Assembly: GCA_018269055.1 (NCBI GenBank)
Contig: JAFDVI010000041.1
Coordinates: forward strand, 1-46,963
From: Acidobacteriota bacterium
GTDB taxonomy: Bacteria; Acidobacteriota; Blastocatellia; RBC074
Direction: 5' to 3'
Length of the DNA: 46,963 nt
The stretch's first letter is position 1. Each line of letters begins with the position of its first letter. Below the pieces are notes generated by a model. It was not told the DNA's origin. It was given only the letters and a program-made list of their open reading frames with translations, and did no database searches. A program made the position numbers and the translations under genes. Below, piece after piece: positions 33,358-42,972 of the stretch.

Positions 33358-35037
33358 GTGTCCGAAACCATCAAACGCGCGGATTCCGAACAATGGACTC
33401 GGAAAATCTGGCGCAAGGATGCGGCGTTATGGAAATCGGAAGAAGCGCACCAAAAAATCATCAAAAACTCGCTTGGCTGGGTGACGGTTCTGGAACAAGT
33501 CAGCGCAGCAGCCGATGAACTCGCAGCCTTCAGCGCGCGAATCCGCAATGACGGATTTAAGCATGTGATGTTGCTGGGAATGGGCGGCAGCAGTTTGTGC
33601 CCGGAAGTGTTTCGGCGAACATTCGGCAAAACGCCGGGCTTTCCGGAACTTCATGTGCTGGACAGCACTGACCCGGCAACCGTTGCGGCGTTTGGAGCCC
33701 AAGTTGATCTGGCCAAAACGCTGTTTATTGTCGCCAGTAAGTCCGGTTCAACGGTCGAGCCGCTGATGTTTTACAAATACTTTTTCAATCGCGTGCGCGA
33801 GATCAAAGGCGACAAAGCGGGCGAAAACCTCATCGCCATCACTGACCCCGGCACGAAGATGGAGCAGAACGCGAAGGATGACCACTTTCGCCGCATCTTC
33901 CTGAATCCGGCGGACATCGGCGGACGCTATTCTGCACTGTCATTTTTTGGAATGGTTCCGGCTGCGTTGCAGGGATTTGATTTCAGAACCCTGATTGACC
34001 GAGCCGAACGCGTAATGCACGCCTGTTCGCCAGTCGTTCCGGCTGCGGATAATCCGGCGGTTCAGTTGGGCGCGATGATTGGAACATTGGCGCTGGAAGG
34101 CAGAAACAAACTCACGCTCAGCACCGACCCGGAAATCGCTTCGCTGGGGTTGTGGATCGAACAACTGGTCGCCGAAAGCACAGGCAAAGAAGGCAAGGGG
34201 ATTTTGCCTGTTGCTGGCGAGCCGCTCGGTGGACCATCCGTGTACGGCAACGACCGCGTCTTCGTTCACATCGCCGTAGGGTTGATGGAACCCGAAACCG
34301 AAAACAAGCTTCGGGCAATCGAAGCCGCTGGCCATCCGGTCATACGCCGTGTTCTCAACGACACGCTCGATTTGGGCGAAGAGTTTTACCTGTGGGAAAT
34401 GGCGACCGCGGTCGCGGGCAAAATTCTGGGCATCAATCCTTTTGACCAGCCAAACGTTCAGGAATCCAAAGACAACACGGTTCGCTTGCTGGAAGAGTTC
34501 AAACAGAACGGCAAACTGACGGAGCAAACTGTCGCCACCGAAGGAGTAGGACTGAAAGTTCTTTGCTCCGACCAGACGATTCAGCAATTGGGTTCCGGCC
34601 ATTCGGTGGAATCGTTTATTGGCGCGCATCTGAAACGCGCCGGAACTGGAGATTATGTCGCGCTTTGCGATTACATCCAGGAAACAGACGAACACGAAGC
34701 CTTGCTGCAAAGCATTCGCACACATTTACGCGACGCCTTGCACGTGGCAACGACCACCGGTTACGGTCCGCGCTTTCTGCATTCGACGGGGCAGCTTCAC
34801 AAAGGCGGCGATGATTCGGGCGTGTTCCTTCAACTCACGTCAGACGATTTGAAAGACGTTCCGCTGCCAGGCGAACCGTTTGGTTTTAGTGTGCTCAAAC
34901 AGGCCCAGGCGCTGGGCGATTTCGCTTCGCTGGCCAGCCGCAATCGTCGAGCAATTCGCATTCACTTGGGCGCTGATATTCAAGCAGGGTTGAAGATGTT
35001 ACTGGCGATTGTGCACAGCCAGTTGCCGTTGAACTAA
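33358..35037 (+). CDS. pgi: Glucose-6-phosphate isomerase
   Basis: 559 aa. Two SIS-type phosphosugar isomerase halves are present: LLGMGGSSLCPEV, FIVASKSGSTVEPLMFYKYF, IGGRYSALSFFGMVPAAL and a C-terminal LHKGGDDSGVFLQLT. The sequence resembles the Pgi half of bifunctional transaldolase/Pgi proteins. It interconverts glucose-6-P and fructose-6-P. The start is GTG at 33358, 5 nt after the tal stop, with GGGAAAAG upstream. The reading frame differs from tal by one base, so a single indel would fuse the two. Transcription ends at the terminator at 35058-35098. Confidence 0.96.
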   Translation: MSETIKRADSEQWTRKIWRKDAALWKSEEAHQKIIKNSLGWVTVLEQVSAAADELAAFSARIRNDGFKHVMLLGMGGSSLCPEVFRRTFGKTPGFPELHVLDSTDPATVAAFGAQVDLAKTLFIVASKSGSTVEPLMFYKYFFNRVREIKGDKAGENLIAITDPGTKMEQNAKDDHFRRIFLNPADIGGRYSALSFFGMVPAALQGFDFRTLIDRAERVMHACSPVVPAADNPAVQLGAMIGTLALEGRNKLTLSTDPEIASLGLWIEQLVAESTGKEGKGILPVAGEPLGGPSVYGNDRVFVHIAVGLMEPETENKLRAIEAAGHPVIRRVLNDTLDLGEEFYLWEMATAVAGKILGINPFDQPNVQESKDNTVRLLEEFKQNGKLTEQTVATEGVGLKVLCSDQTIQQLGSGHSVESFIGAHLKRAGTGDYVALCDYIQETDEHEALLQSIRTHLRDALHVATTTGYGPRFLHSTGQLHKGGDDSGVFLQLTSDDLKDVPLPGEPFGFSVLKQAQALGDFASLASRNRRAIRIHLGADIQAGLKMLLAIVHSQLPLN

Positions 35038-35057
35038 CCACGATTCAAAAATCAATC

Positions 35058-35098
35058 AAACGACGGTTTGGCTCTGCCAGAGTTCGACCGTCGTTTTT
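35058..35098 (+). terminator. Rho-independent terminator after pgi
   Basis: Perfect 10-bp outer stem AAACGACGGT (35058-35067) / ACCGTCGTTT (35087-35096), an inner CTCT/AGAG pairing, and a T-run at 35094-35098. It lies 20 nt after the pgi stop and 10 nt before the MarC start. Confidence 0.85.
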
Positions 35099-35108
35099 GT
35101 TTCCCTCA

Positions 35109-35696
35109 ATGGAAATTCTGACCGCAGCTACTACACTGTTTTTGATTATGGATCCGCTGGGCAATGTGCCGGTGTTTATTTCAATGCTGAAAAACGTTGC
35201 GCCGGAACGTCGTCGGCTGGTGTTGATCCGCGAACTTGTCATCGCATATTTGGTGATGCTGCTGTTTCTGATTTCAGGCCAGCATCTGCTGAAATTCCTG
35301 AACCTGAAACAGGAATCCATCAGCATCGCCGGAGGCATTGTTCTGTTTCTGATTGCCATACGGATGATCTTTCCGCAGGAAGGCGGGATTATGGGCGAAC
35401 AAACCGAAGGAGAGCCGTTCATCGTTCCGTTGGCGATTCCGCTGGTTGCTGGGCCTTCGACCTTGGCGGCGTTGCTGCTGATGGCGCAATCGGCTCCGAA
35501 GCGAATGACCAGTTGGGTTTTGGCATTAACGGCTGCGTGGGTGGTCACAGCACTGATCTTGCTGGCTTCCCCGCTATTTTTTCGATTGCTGCGGCAACGC
35601 GGCTTGACGGCGATGGAACGCTTGATGGGAATGCTTCTGGTGATGATGTCGGTTCAGATGTTCCTGAACGGGCTGGCAGAATATCTTCGCAAGTAA
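35109..35696 (+). CDS. MarC-family integral membrane protein
   Basis: 195 aa with six predicted hydrophobic helices. Family marks are LFLIMDPLGNVPVFISML at the start, ISIAGGIVLFLIAIRMIF in the middle and FIVPLAIPLVAGPSTLAALLL. The family (YhgN/MarC) is inner-membrane; despite the name it is not shown to cause multidrug resistance, and its substrate is unknown. A TTG at 35097 is in frame, but it falls in the terminator T-run, so the ATG at 35109 is preferred. It lies just after the pgi terminator, and its own promoter is not evident. Confidence 0.93.
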   Translation: MEILTAATTLFLIMDPLGNVPVFISMLKNVAPERRRLVLIRELVIAYLVMLLFLISGQHLLKFLNLKQESISIAGGIVLFLIAIRMIFPQEGGIMGEQTEGEPFIVPLAIPLVAGPSTLAALLLMAQSAPKRMTSWVLALTAAWVVTALILLASPLFFRLLRQRGLTAMERLMGMLLVMMSVQMFLNGLAEYLRK

Positions 35697-35730
35697 AATC
35701 CTGCCAGCCTCGCCGATAGATAAAGCCTCA

Positions 35731-36753
35731 CTACCTGGCAGGTTCAGCTTTGACCGTAATCGTTTTCAGGCAAAAGATGACGTAATCGCCGCGCTTTCGA
35801 TACTCGTTGGCATTGATCGAATCCAGGTTGTCCACCGGAACGATGGAAACGACTTTGATCTTGGCCTTGGGCATGCGGCGAATGACGCGCGCAGCGGTTC
35901 CCAGCTTGTAATCGCTGTGAAAGGCCCCGTTGTAATGTACGGTGACATTTTTCGCTGCAGAGTTCGGTGAGGTTGCCGAAGCTGCAACAATCGCTTCGGC
36001 CATTGTTTCGTCTTTCATGCACTGGGAGTAATAAAACTTTTCGACCATCGCCCTTTCTTCGGCAACTTTCTTTTCGTCTTTTTTCTCTTCCTTTTTTTCG
36101 CCCGCTTTCGGATCGCCTGCCGGATGTTCGCTCATCGCTTCGTTGAAGCGTTTGAAATAATCATCAAACGGACATTGGTACTGTGCCGCCACAAACTTAC
36201 GATCCGCTTCCGGCATCGAATTGATGGAATCCAACCCCTGGCGTGAAATCAGCGACGCCAGTCGGCGAGGAATGTTGCTGGCAATGACAGGCCAGTTATG
36301 CGCGCGGGCAATTTCCACCAGCGGGCGATAATCCGTCGCGTATCGTGGCCAGGGGCGCGAGCCTTTCAAAAACGATTCTTCGTTCATCTTCCCCGCCAGG
36401 TAATCGTTCAGGGATTGTTGGACGTCGCGCTCGAACATTTCCAGCGAAACGGTAACGGCAATTTTCCTGCGCAACATGCCCTCCAGGATTGCACGCTCCA
36501 ACCTGTGCGTGGCCGGATCGTCATGCTGTTCGCCGACAAACACCACATCCGCGCGCGCCAGTTCTGCAAGCATGGCTTCAAAATCGCTAAATCGTTTTTC
36601 GCCGGAGTCGTACACACGCTGAGGGAGATAGCCAGAGTTTGACGAAGATCCGAATTGATGCGGGCTTCCCGTTTGAGCCAATGCTGTAAATGCGACCACA
36701 AAACATATCACCGTCATGAAAAAAATGGTTGAAGCTGTTTTTCCAGAATTCAT
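35731..36753 (-). CDS. ChaN-like haem-binding lipoprotein-family protein
   Basis: 340 aa with an N-terminal export signal (IFFMTVICFVVAFTALAQ, ~10-27). The ChaN/Tiki (PF04187) pattern follows: VVFVGEQHDDPATHRLE, VTVSLEMFERDVQ, then NWPVIASNIPRRLA and FYYSQCMKDETMAEAI. ChaN proteins bind haem in the outer membrane or periplasm. No lipobox is obvious. A lysine/glutamate-rich insertion at ~225-250 (KAGEKKEEKKDEKK) is unusual. The frame extends to 36894, but the ATG at 36753 gives the signal peptide at the right place. It is divergent from yraN, with about 100 bp between. Confidence 0.88.
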   Translation of the reverse strand: MNSGKTASTIFFMTVICFVVAFTALAQTGSPHQFGSSSNSGYLPQRVYDSGEKRFSDFEAMLAELARADVVFVGEQHDDPATHRLERAILEGMLRRKIAVTVSLEMFERDVQQSLNDYLAGKMNEESFLKGSRPWPRYATDYRPLVEIARAHNWPVIASNIPRRLASLISRQGLDSINSMPEADRKFVAAQYQCPFDDYFKRFNEAMSEHPAGDPKAGEKKEEKKDEKKVAEERAMVEKFYYSQCMKDETMAEAIVAASATSPNSAAKNVTVHYNGAFHSDYKLGTAARVIRRMPKAKIKVVSIVPVDNLDSINANEYRKRGDYVIFCLKTITVKAEPAR

Positions 36754-36854
36754 CGAATGGATAACCTTTTCGTTTATTGAGTTGATTCCTGAGAACTTTT
36801 CGCAGTATACCCATCGTCCCTGAATTTCCAAACGAAGCGCCAAAGTGAACCAAG

Positions 36855-37355
36855 ATGGACCCGATTTTGCAAAATCAAATTGAAATTGAAGCACGGCGAT
36901 CCGCTTCCCCTCTGGCGTTGGGTGAACAAGGGGAACGACTGGCGGTTGAATACCTCGTCAAGCATGGATATCGAATTGTAGCGACCAATTTCGTATTGCC
37001 AATCGGTTACAGCCGACAGGGTCGTCCAATTACAGGTGAAATTGACATTGTGGCTTATGATGAAACAGCCATTCCTTTTACGCTGGCTTTTGTTGAGGTG
37101 AAAACTCGCACGCGCATTGATATTGCAACTCCGGAAGCTGCGGTTGACCGTCGCAAACGACGCCAGATTATCCGCGCCGCCAGATTGTATCGCCGCTTGA
37201 TGGCTGTTCAAGATGAAGCCTTTCGTTATGACGTCATCAGCATCGTTGCTGCTCCGGAAGAAGCTATCAAAATTTCGCTCCTTCGCGGCTATTTCGACGA
37301 AAACCAATTCGCCCGAAAGAACATGAATTCGCTTACCAAATCCGCACAGAACTGA
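36855..37355 (+). CDS. YraN family protein (UPF0102 endonuclease-like)
   Basis: 166 aa. The family's nuclease-like core is intact: LGEQGERLAVEYLVKHGYRIVATNF, then GEIDIVAYDE (D64) and FVEVKTR (E81, K83), followed by RRKRRQIIRAARLY. The family resembles archaeal Holliday-junction resolvases but has no settled function. It carries an insertion around residues 48-60 (PIGYSRQGRPIT) relative to most YraN. No strong ribosome-binding site is seen. It lies 74 nt before the tRNA gene. Confidence 0.93.
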   Translation: MDPILQNQIEIEARRSASPLALGEQGERLAVEYLVKHGYRIVATNFVLPIGYSRQGRPITGEIDIVAYDETAIPFTLAFVEVKTRTRIDIATPEAAVDRRKRRQIIRAARLYRRLMAVQDEAFRYDVISIVAAPEEAIKISLLRGYFDENQFARKNMNSLTKSAQN

Positions 37356-37429
37356 AAAGATGTGAGGATTTTTCTTTGTGTGCCCCGTTGACAAACTTTG
37401 GAGGCTTCGGTAAAAAGTTGTTTCCGAAA

Positions 37430-37507
<78 letters not shown>

Positions 37508-37549
37508 TTTCCAACCGCAATTCTACTTGAAATCACTCAGACAATGGTT

Positions 37550-37657
37550 AAGCGGCGGAGGCGACTGTCAGAACTCTCGTCCTGACGTTTTCTGAGCATG
37601 CTGACTCCCCAAACGAGAGTCCCGTGCAACTCACTAAACCACATTCCTTCGCCGCTT
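37550..37657. repeat. Nested inverted repeats downstream of tRNA-Gly
   Basis: Outer arms AAGCGGCG (37550-37557) / CGCCGCTT (37650-37657) enclose inner arms ACTCTCGT (37573-37580) / ACGAGAGT (37613-37620), with GCATGC in the central loop. The whole could fold as a branched hairpin. It may be a dispersed palindromic element or a structured RNA. No T-run is present. Confidence 0.45.
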
Positions 37658-37710
37658 CTTACTCTTCAATTGCCACGCGCTGGAATTCACCCAAACAGCT
37701 TGATTCCTTT

Positions 37711-39882
37711 CTAACGAACGCCGAAATCCGTCCATTGATCTACTTTGGCGTATTTTGACTTGGCCAGGGCGTCTGTCACGATCAAACGAAAAACGTAATC
37801 TCCGGGGGGCAAATTGGCAAGCATCATCCGCCCAGCGCAATTGGATCGCGTACTTTGGCTGCTTGTGTCTTTGTCCTCAATTGGGCGAGTTGGCCCTTGA
37901 TACACAGGCTTCCCTTCGGAATAAATTTCTACTTGCGAAACAAGATTGGACTTCCCGGTTTTCGGATCTGTGGTCACGTTGTAAATTGCCGCGCCATAAT
38001 CGAAAAATCCGTTGCGCGGAAAACGTCTGGCTGACGGAGATAAATTTACTTCGGATTTCATCTGTTCCGGCATCGGTTTGAAATCCGCCGGAATCGTCAG
38101 AACAACGCCCGACAAGGCCAAACGTTTACGGGATAAATCGGGCACATTGATGAACTGACTGGATGAACCAAGTTTGCCGGTCGAAGGATCACGGATAATG
38201 CAGCGCAACTGATATGCCCCAGGCTTTTTGATGATGAAATCGTCGGAGTAAAACAGACCCTTGGTCATTGCCGATTCATACTGCTGGGGAGCGATTTCCA
38301 ATGTAAACGCCCGGCCATGCTGGTCAATGATCGAACCTGCCTCGTTAAAGGTAAATGCAGCCAATTCCAATTTTACGGTTTTCACGCCATTGCGTTGCGG
38401 GTCGTCCTTGAAGTCGAGCTTCGACATATCAATCTGGTAAAGCGATCGAATGAATGATCCCTGTTTTTCCGAGTTAAAGAAAAACGAAGTCATTTGAATT
38501 CCCAGGTCACGCGCGCCAAAGGGTGAATACAAGGCTCCAACGATGTCGCGATTGCGCGCTTCAGGCGAATCAACAGCAACAACAGGAAATTCACGGCGGC
38601 GCTCTTTGTCGGCTACTCCCAAAAAGCCCGCACGTGTTCGGACCGTCAACCCCGATCTGGTGAGTTTCAACTTGATCGAGTGATACTTGCGATCAAACTT
38701 CTCATCCTCCGGATCAAACCCAAGCAGATAATAACTACTGGCGTCTTCGAGCGATTTACGTATGCCAAGATTGATGTCATTGTTATTCAGAAATGCTTGC
38801 CCGCCGGTTTCCCGCGCAAGAAACGTCAGCCCTTCCTGCGAATCGAAATTTTGCTGCGCCACAAGCGTGTAATCTCCCGGACGTGGCACACCGGTCCCTG
38901 TGGCGTCAGGCATCAGGGTTTGCAACCCTTTGGGATCAATTGAGTAAACAACAACACTCGAACGATTGGCCAGATCGGTCAGTCTTCGCAGGTTTTCCAG
39001 CACCAGGCTGTTATTGCGGTCTTTGCCAAAGAGCTTAAACCCGTCTGAAAGCAGAATGACCATCTTGCGACCCGGCAGTTCCCGCAATCCGCGGATTACA
39101 AAGTTCAACGATCCCAATGTGCCAACCGAAAAAACAGTTTCTCGAAAATCCGCCGTCCGTGCATCTGCCTCCTCGACGGCTTGCCGCTGTGGTTCGGGAA
39201 GCGGATTGTTTGCATCTCTTTCAGGAAACCTGGGAACCATATCCCGGCTGAACGGGTTCCAGGTCAACCGATCAATTGCGGTGTTCAAAATTCGCTTATC
39301 GCCAGTAAATTGCTGTAACATTCCCAGGCCGCGTCCGGTGCGAATAATGCCAACCAAATCTCCTTCTTCCATTTGTTCGCGAACGAATTTACGGATTGCT
39401 TCGCGCGTATAGGTCATGCTTTGAAAGGACAATCCCAGATCGTCCACAACAAATGCAATCGTTCGACGAACATCTTCGGGAGCGAGCGCTTTTTCCGGCA
39501 TGCCCACAGGCGTCGCAGGAGCCGCTTTTAAGTTTTTGCCGCCGTCCGCTGGCTTTTTGGGCGACACAAGCTTTATCAATTTGAAGTGGCTCAGTGATTG
39601 CTTTTTCCCGTCAACCGTTAACACAAAGTCGTCTTCGGTCAGATTTTCGACGTGAGCACCATTGCGATCCGTCACGACGGCATCAATTTGCACAAGCTGC
39701 GTGCTGATGCGAACGACCGAATCGGGGTCTTGCGATGAATCCGGCGGCGCGGTTTGTGCAGGTTTCTGTTCGGACCTGGATTGCTGATTTTGGGAGTGGA
39801 CGAATGTCGTTGGAACGAACAATAGTAAGGTGGCAAAAATTAGCTGAGAAAGCACAGAACGGAGATCGAAGCTACGGAGCAT
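37711..39882 (-). CDS. Secreted VWFA-related protein (acidobacterial type)
   Basis: 723 aa with a signal peptide (hydrophobic ~13-25, cleavage near VHSQ). VRISTQLVQIDAVVTDRNGAHV and DFVLTVDGKKQSL form the N-terminal beta domain usual in VWFA-related acidobacterial proteins. A von Willebrand A-like domain follows (IAFVVDDLGLSFQSM, FVREQMEEGDLVGIIRTG, REPGRKMVILLSDGF-type strand). The MIDAS is atypical (DDLGLS rather than DxSxS). The C-terminal half is beta-rich (YHSIKLKLTRSGLTVRTRAGFLG). Such proteins are abundant in Acidobacteriota and are thought to mediate surface protein interactions. AGGAGG lies upstream of the ATG. It is monocistronic. Confidence 0.92.
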   Translation of the reverse strand: MLRSFDLRSVLSQLIFATLLLFVPTTFVHSQNQQSRSEQKPAQTAPPDSSQDPDSVVRISTQLVQIDAVVTDRNGAHVENLTEDDFVLTVDGKKQSLSHFKLIKLVSPKKPADGGKNLKAAPATPVGMPEKALAPEDVRRTIAFVVDDLGLSFQSMTYTREAIRKFVREQMEEGDLVGIIRTGRGLGMLQQFTGDKRILNTAIDRLTWNPFSRDMVPRFPERDANNPLPEPQRQAVEEADARTADFRETVFSVGTLGSLNFVIRGLRELPGRKMVILLSDGFKLFGKDRNNSLVLENLRRLTDLANRSSVVVYSIDPKGLQTLMPDATGTGVPRPGDYTLVAQQNFDSQEGLTFLARETGGQAFLNNNDINLGIRKSLEDASSYYLLGFDPEDEKFDRKYHSIKLKLTRSGLTVRTRAGFLGVADKERRREFPVVAVDSPEARNRDIVGALYSPFGARDLGIQMTSFFFNSEKQGSFIRSLYQIDMSKLDFKDDPQRNGVKTVKLELAAFTFNEAGSIIDQHGRAFTLEIAPQQYESAMTKGLFYSDDFIIKKPGAYQLRCIIRDPSTGKLGSSSQFINVPDLSRKRLALSGVVLTIPADFKPMPEQMKSEVNLSPSARRFPRNGFFDYGAAIYNVTTDPKTGKSNLVSQVEIYSEGKPVYQGPTRPIEDKDTSSQSTRSNCAGRMMLANLPPGDYVFRLIVTDALAKSKYAKVDQWTDFGVR

Positions 39883-40004
39883 AAACGGTTCCTCCTGTCT
39901 GACCTGGTTGTATTTATAAAGAAGGCTTCAGCGCGGCGCAGCATACTCAATTGCCCCCTCATTTGGTAGCAAAATTTGAAGTGCGCTGTTTCGACAATCG
40001 GCAA

Positions 40005-40724
40005 TTAGTCAGAACGTTTCAGAAACTCAACCAACCGATCCGGCTTGTTGGTGACAATGCCGTCAATGCCGAGCTGAAGCATTCTGGAGAATTGACGATC
40101 TTCGTCCGCTGTCCACACATAGAGTTTTTTGCCTTGAGCTTTTGTTCGTTTCGTCAGATAGCGCATACAAAGCTCTACCTGCATACACAACACCTGATAG
40201 TTGACGTGACGCAAGGCAATCCACGGAAACGCTTCTCGCCAGCGAACAACTGGGTTGAGCGTCTCAGTCCCAAGAATCACTCCAAGTTCGATGTCTCGTA
40301 CTTCTTCTCCAAGCTGCCGCATCAACTCAATGTCGAATGAGGCGAACATCACTTCATCCTGACATTTCCTGGAACGAATGATTCGCAAAGTTTCCGGAGC
40401 GGCTTTCCGGTCTTTGATTTCCAGGTAAAGCCGCACCTTGCCGCTGGTTAAATCCAATGTTTCATCCAGCGTTGGCACGCGTTCCCCCTTGCCCGCATCG
40501 GCGCGTTTGATTTCGTCCAGCGTCAGTTGGCCAACGAGGCCTTTGCAGTTTGTGGTGTGATCCATTGTTTCGTCGTGAATGACAACAACCTGTTGATCGC
40601 GGGAAAGATGCAAATCCAGTTCGATCATCTGTGCGCCTTGCACAATGGCGAGCGCAAAGGCAGCCAGCGTATTTTCCGGCTGATAGGCGGAAGCTCCGCG
40701 ATGGGCGATGACCAATGGCGGCAT
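40005..40724 (-). CDS. Glycerophosphodiester phosphodiesterase
   Basis: 239 aa, UgpQ-type GDPD. Catalytic residues are visible: H8-R9 in AHRGASAYQPENT, E35 and D37 in IELDLHLS, and H50 in VIHDETMDHTTN. YLEIKDRK and the C-terminal KKLYVWTADEDRQFSRMLQLGIDGIVTNKPD are also present. It hydrolyses glycerophosphodiesters to glycerol-3-phosphate and an alcohol. No signal peptide is seen, so it is cytosolic. It starts 4 nt after the DUF1800 stop, using an AGGTGAAG site within that gene's end, so it is co-transcribed with it. Confidence 0.94.
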   Translation of the reverse strand: MPPLVIAHRGASAYQPENTLAAFALAIVQGAQMIELDLHLSRDQQVVVIHDETMDHTTNCKGLVGQLTLDEIKRADAGKGERVPTLDETLDLTSGKVRLYLEIKDRKAAPETLRIIRSRKCQDEVMFASFDIELMRQLGEEVRDIELGVILGTETLNPVVRWREAFPWIALRHVNYQVLCMQVELCMRYLTKRTKAQGKKLYVWTADEDRQFSRMLQLGIDGIVTNKPDRLVEFLKRSD

Positions 40725-40728
40725 AGGT

Positions 40729-42972
40729 TTACTTCACCTGAAACTCTCGCGAACCCAACACCAGCGCCGCCACGCTTCCTATCAATTCATTGTTACGGCG
40801 TGCGTCAAATCTGGCCGGAGTCATTTTCGCGCGCTCTTCGTTGAGCACACGAGTCAAGTTCTCGCGTGTTTCTTTCGACACATCACTATGAACCAGAGCG
40901 GCAATCAAATTATCGAGCAAATGTTTTTGATCCTTTGTCGTTTCTGGGGCGACCAGACGAGAGAGATCAACACGAGTGCCGTTAATGCGATTGCCGATTA
41001 AGGCAACGGCAAAGTTCATGCGTTCCAGCAGAGTCGCACTGCTCAGCCAGTGCGAAGAATCTTCGGAATACCCGGTGGGAGGTTGGCATTGATAAAGCGG
41101 CTCGCCCATTCGCGCAATGGTTTGAACCAATGGCGCAGCGGCGTCAGTCGCTGCCCCGGCAGCTCGAATTGCCGATGCGGCAAGTTCCAGCGGCGATTTG
41201 ATTTTGTTGCGGTAATACCTGGGCGAATAAAACTCCGGCGAAGTGAGAATACTCCGGACTACCTGGCGAATATCTCCATCGGTCTGAATAAACACCTGAG
41301 CCGCTCGATCCACGGCGCTTTGCGGAGGCTCATCCGCAATAAACCGCTGACAGAGTTTGAACGAAATGAATCTGGCCGTTGACGGGTGTTTTGCCAGCAA
41401 CTCCAACACGCGCAATCCATCTTCAATGCCTCCACCCGAAGCGATGCGTTTGCCCAGCACAATCTTTTCACCTTTATCGTGCGTTCGCGGGCGGAAGATA
41501 AACATCGGATTCGGTTGCTGGCCAATTGTCCATCCCGTCAAACATCGGGCGACTTCCTGAACGTCTTTTTGCGTGTAGCCGCCGTCCACGCCCAGCGTGT
41601 GCAATTCCATCAACTCACGCGCGTAATTTTCATTCAATCCCGGTCGTCGAGGCGGCGGCATTAGGTTTCCATCGGCATCATATTTTGGCGGTGGAGGCGG
41701 CAGTTCTCTCTGACTCAGGAAATTATCCAGATACACCATCATCGCCGGACTTTGCGCGACAGCAATCAACAACTCTTTGAACTTTCCGAGCGCGTGCGGA
41801 CGAATCGCGTCCCGTTCATATACCGTCAACATCAACCGCGCATTATCTTTTCCGGCGAAAACATTGAAGTGGTTAAACCAAAAATCAACCATCACTTCCT
41901 GTAACTGTCGTTCGCTGAACACAGCGCGGAGCAATTTGGCTTGTTGCAATTCGCGCAACGGGCGTTGCGTGTCCACAGCAGGTGTCGGACGAAGCGCTCC
42001 CTTCGGCTGAGGAGCAGGAGAGTTTACAGGCGTAGAAGCTTGTGGACGAGGCGGGGCAATCTTGGAATCAGGTTTTTCCTGAGCGGATTTTTCCATCATC
42101 TGATCGCCTGTTTTTTTCATTTCCATTTCAGCGCGTTTGCCTGTTTCGCCGTCTGGCGGTCGCATCGTCTCCGCGCCTTTTTCCTCAGGAACAGGGGTTG
42201 GGGTTGGGGTCGGCATAGGGCGCGGAGGCGGAGGCAAATAGGTCTGGAATAGCTCCGGCAAAGTCGCCTGCATCGTACCCAAGGCTTGCAGCGGACGATC
42301 CAAAAACTCATCTGCCAAATCTTCTGGATGAAGCTGTTCGTCAAGGTAATTTTCGATGCCCATTTGCCTGACGCGTTCAACATCTCCCGGTCGAGGGCCA
42401 AATCCGGCGCGGTTGAGCAAATGTAAAATCTTCTGTTCTTGACTGATAGGTGGAGGAACGGTTGCTCTGCGGCTCCGTGTATTTTCATCGGTCAGATGCG
42501 CTGGTTGTGGAATTAATCGCTCACTCGCTGCAAAAACGCCGGACGGCAAATTCGGTCTCAGCGGAGCGATTGGCGACCGTCCCTGAACCGGCGGTTTACC
42601 AAAATTTTCAATCACTTCGCGCAATTTGGCTTGCTGTTCCGGCCTCAATGCTGGCAAAAAATCTTCAAGGATTGAACGCTGTTCACGATCGAGCTGGCTG
42701 CGAAAATCGTCGAACTGCGGGCTGCCAGGCTGATACCGGCTCATTTGTTGTAATAAGCCTTCAATGCGTGGGCGCTGACGTTGGAGCATTACGGTTAATG
42801 TTCCTGCTTGTTCAGGTGTCAACTGCAATCCCGCCGTCAGATCATTCACGATGCGCGATTCATCAAAAGGACTTTGTTGCGCCGCAAAAGGCCAGGCCGC
42901 TAAAATGGCCAAGAACAACGACACACAAACCAATGCCAAAACGCGAATGCGAAAAACCGGGACTATGCTCAT
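40729..42972 (-). CDS. DUF1800 domain-containing secreted protein
   Basis: 747 aa. Signal peptide ~9-30 (VLALVCVSLFLAILAAWPFAAQ). Residues 35-125 are a helical Spy/CpxP-like region (LTPEQAGTLTVMLQRQRPRI and LRPEQQAKLREVI). A Pro/Thr/Glu-rich linker (~245-340) follows. The DUF1800 core begins with LLNRAGFGPRPGDVERVRQMG and continues with VDFWFNHFNVFAGKDNAR, GLNENYARELMELHTLGVDGGYTQKDVQEVARCLTGW and TPPTGYSEDSSHWLSSATLLERMNF-type motifs. DUF1800 proteins usually pair with DUF1501 proteins, but none is adjacent here. The ATG at 42972 is chosen, with GGGAAG upstream; the GTG at 42978 is the alternative. Function is unknown. Confidence 0.92.
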   Translation of the reverse strand: MSIVPVFRIRVLALVCVSLFLAILAAWPFAAQQSPFDESRIVNDLTAGLQLTPEQAGTLTVMLQRQRPRIEGLLQQMSRYQPGSPQFDDFRSQLDREQRSILEDFLPALRPEQQAKLREVIENFGKPPVQGRSPIAPLRPNLPSGVFAASERLIPQPAHLTDENTRSRRATVPPPISQEQKILHLLNRAGFGPRPGDVERVRQMGIENYLDEQLHPEDLADEFLDRPLQALGTMQATLPELFQTYLPPPPRPMPTPTPTPVPEEKGAETMRPPDGETGKRAEMEMKKTGDQMMEKSAQEKPDSKIAPPRPQASTPVNSPAPQPKGALRPTPAVDTQRPLRELQQAKLLRAVFSERQLQEVMVDFWFNHFNVFAGKDNARLMLTVYERDAIRPHALGKFKELLIAVAQSPAMMVYLDNFLSQRELPPPPPKYDADGNLMPPPRRPGLNENYARELMELHTLGVDGGYTQKDVQEVARCLTGWTIGQQPNPMFIFRPRTHDKGEKIVLGKRIASGGGIEDGLRVLELLAKHPSTARFISFKLCQRFIADEPPQSAVDRAAQVFIQTDGDIRQVVRSILTSPEFYSPRYYRNKIKSPLELAASAIRAAGAATDAAAPLVQTIARMGEPLYQCQPPTGYSEDSSHWLSSATLLERMNFAVALIGNRINGTRVDLSRLVAPETTKDQKHLLDNLIAALVHSDVSKETRENLTRVLNEERAKMTPARFDARRNNELIGSVAALVLGSREFQVK

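Noticed and set aside
33940..34725. 261-aa minus-strand frame inside pgi
   Set aside because: It is antisense to a well-conserved enzyme, with no motif of its own.
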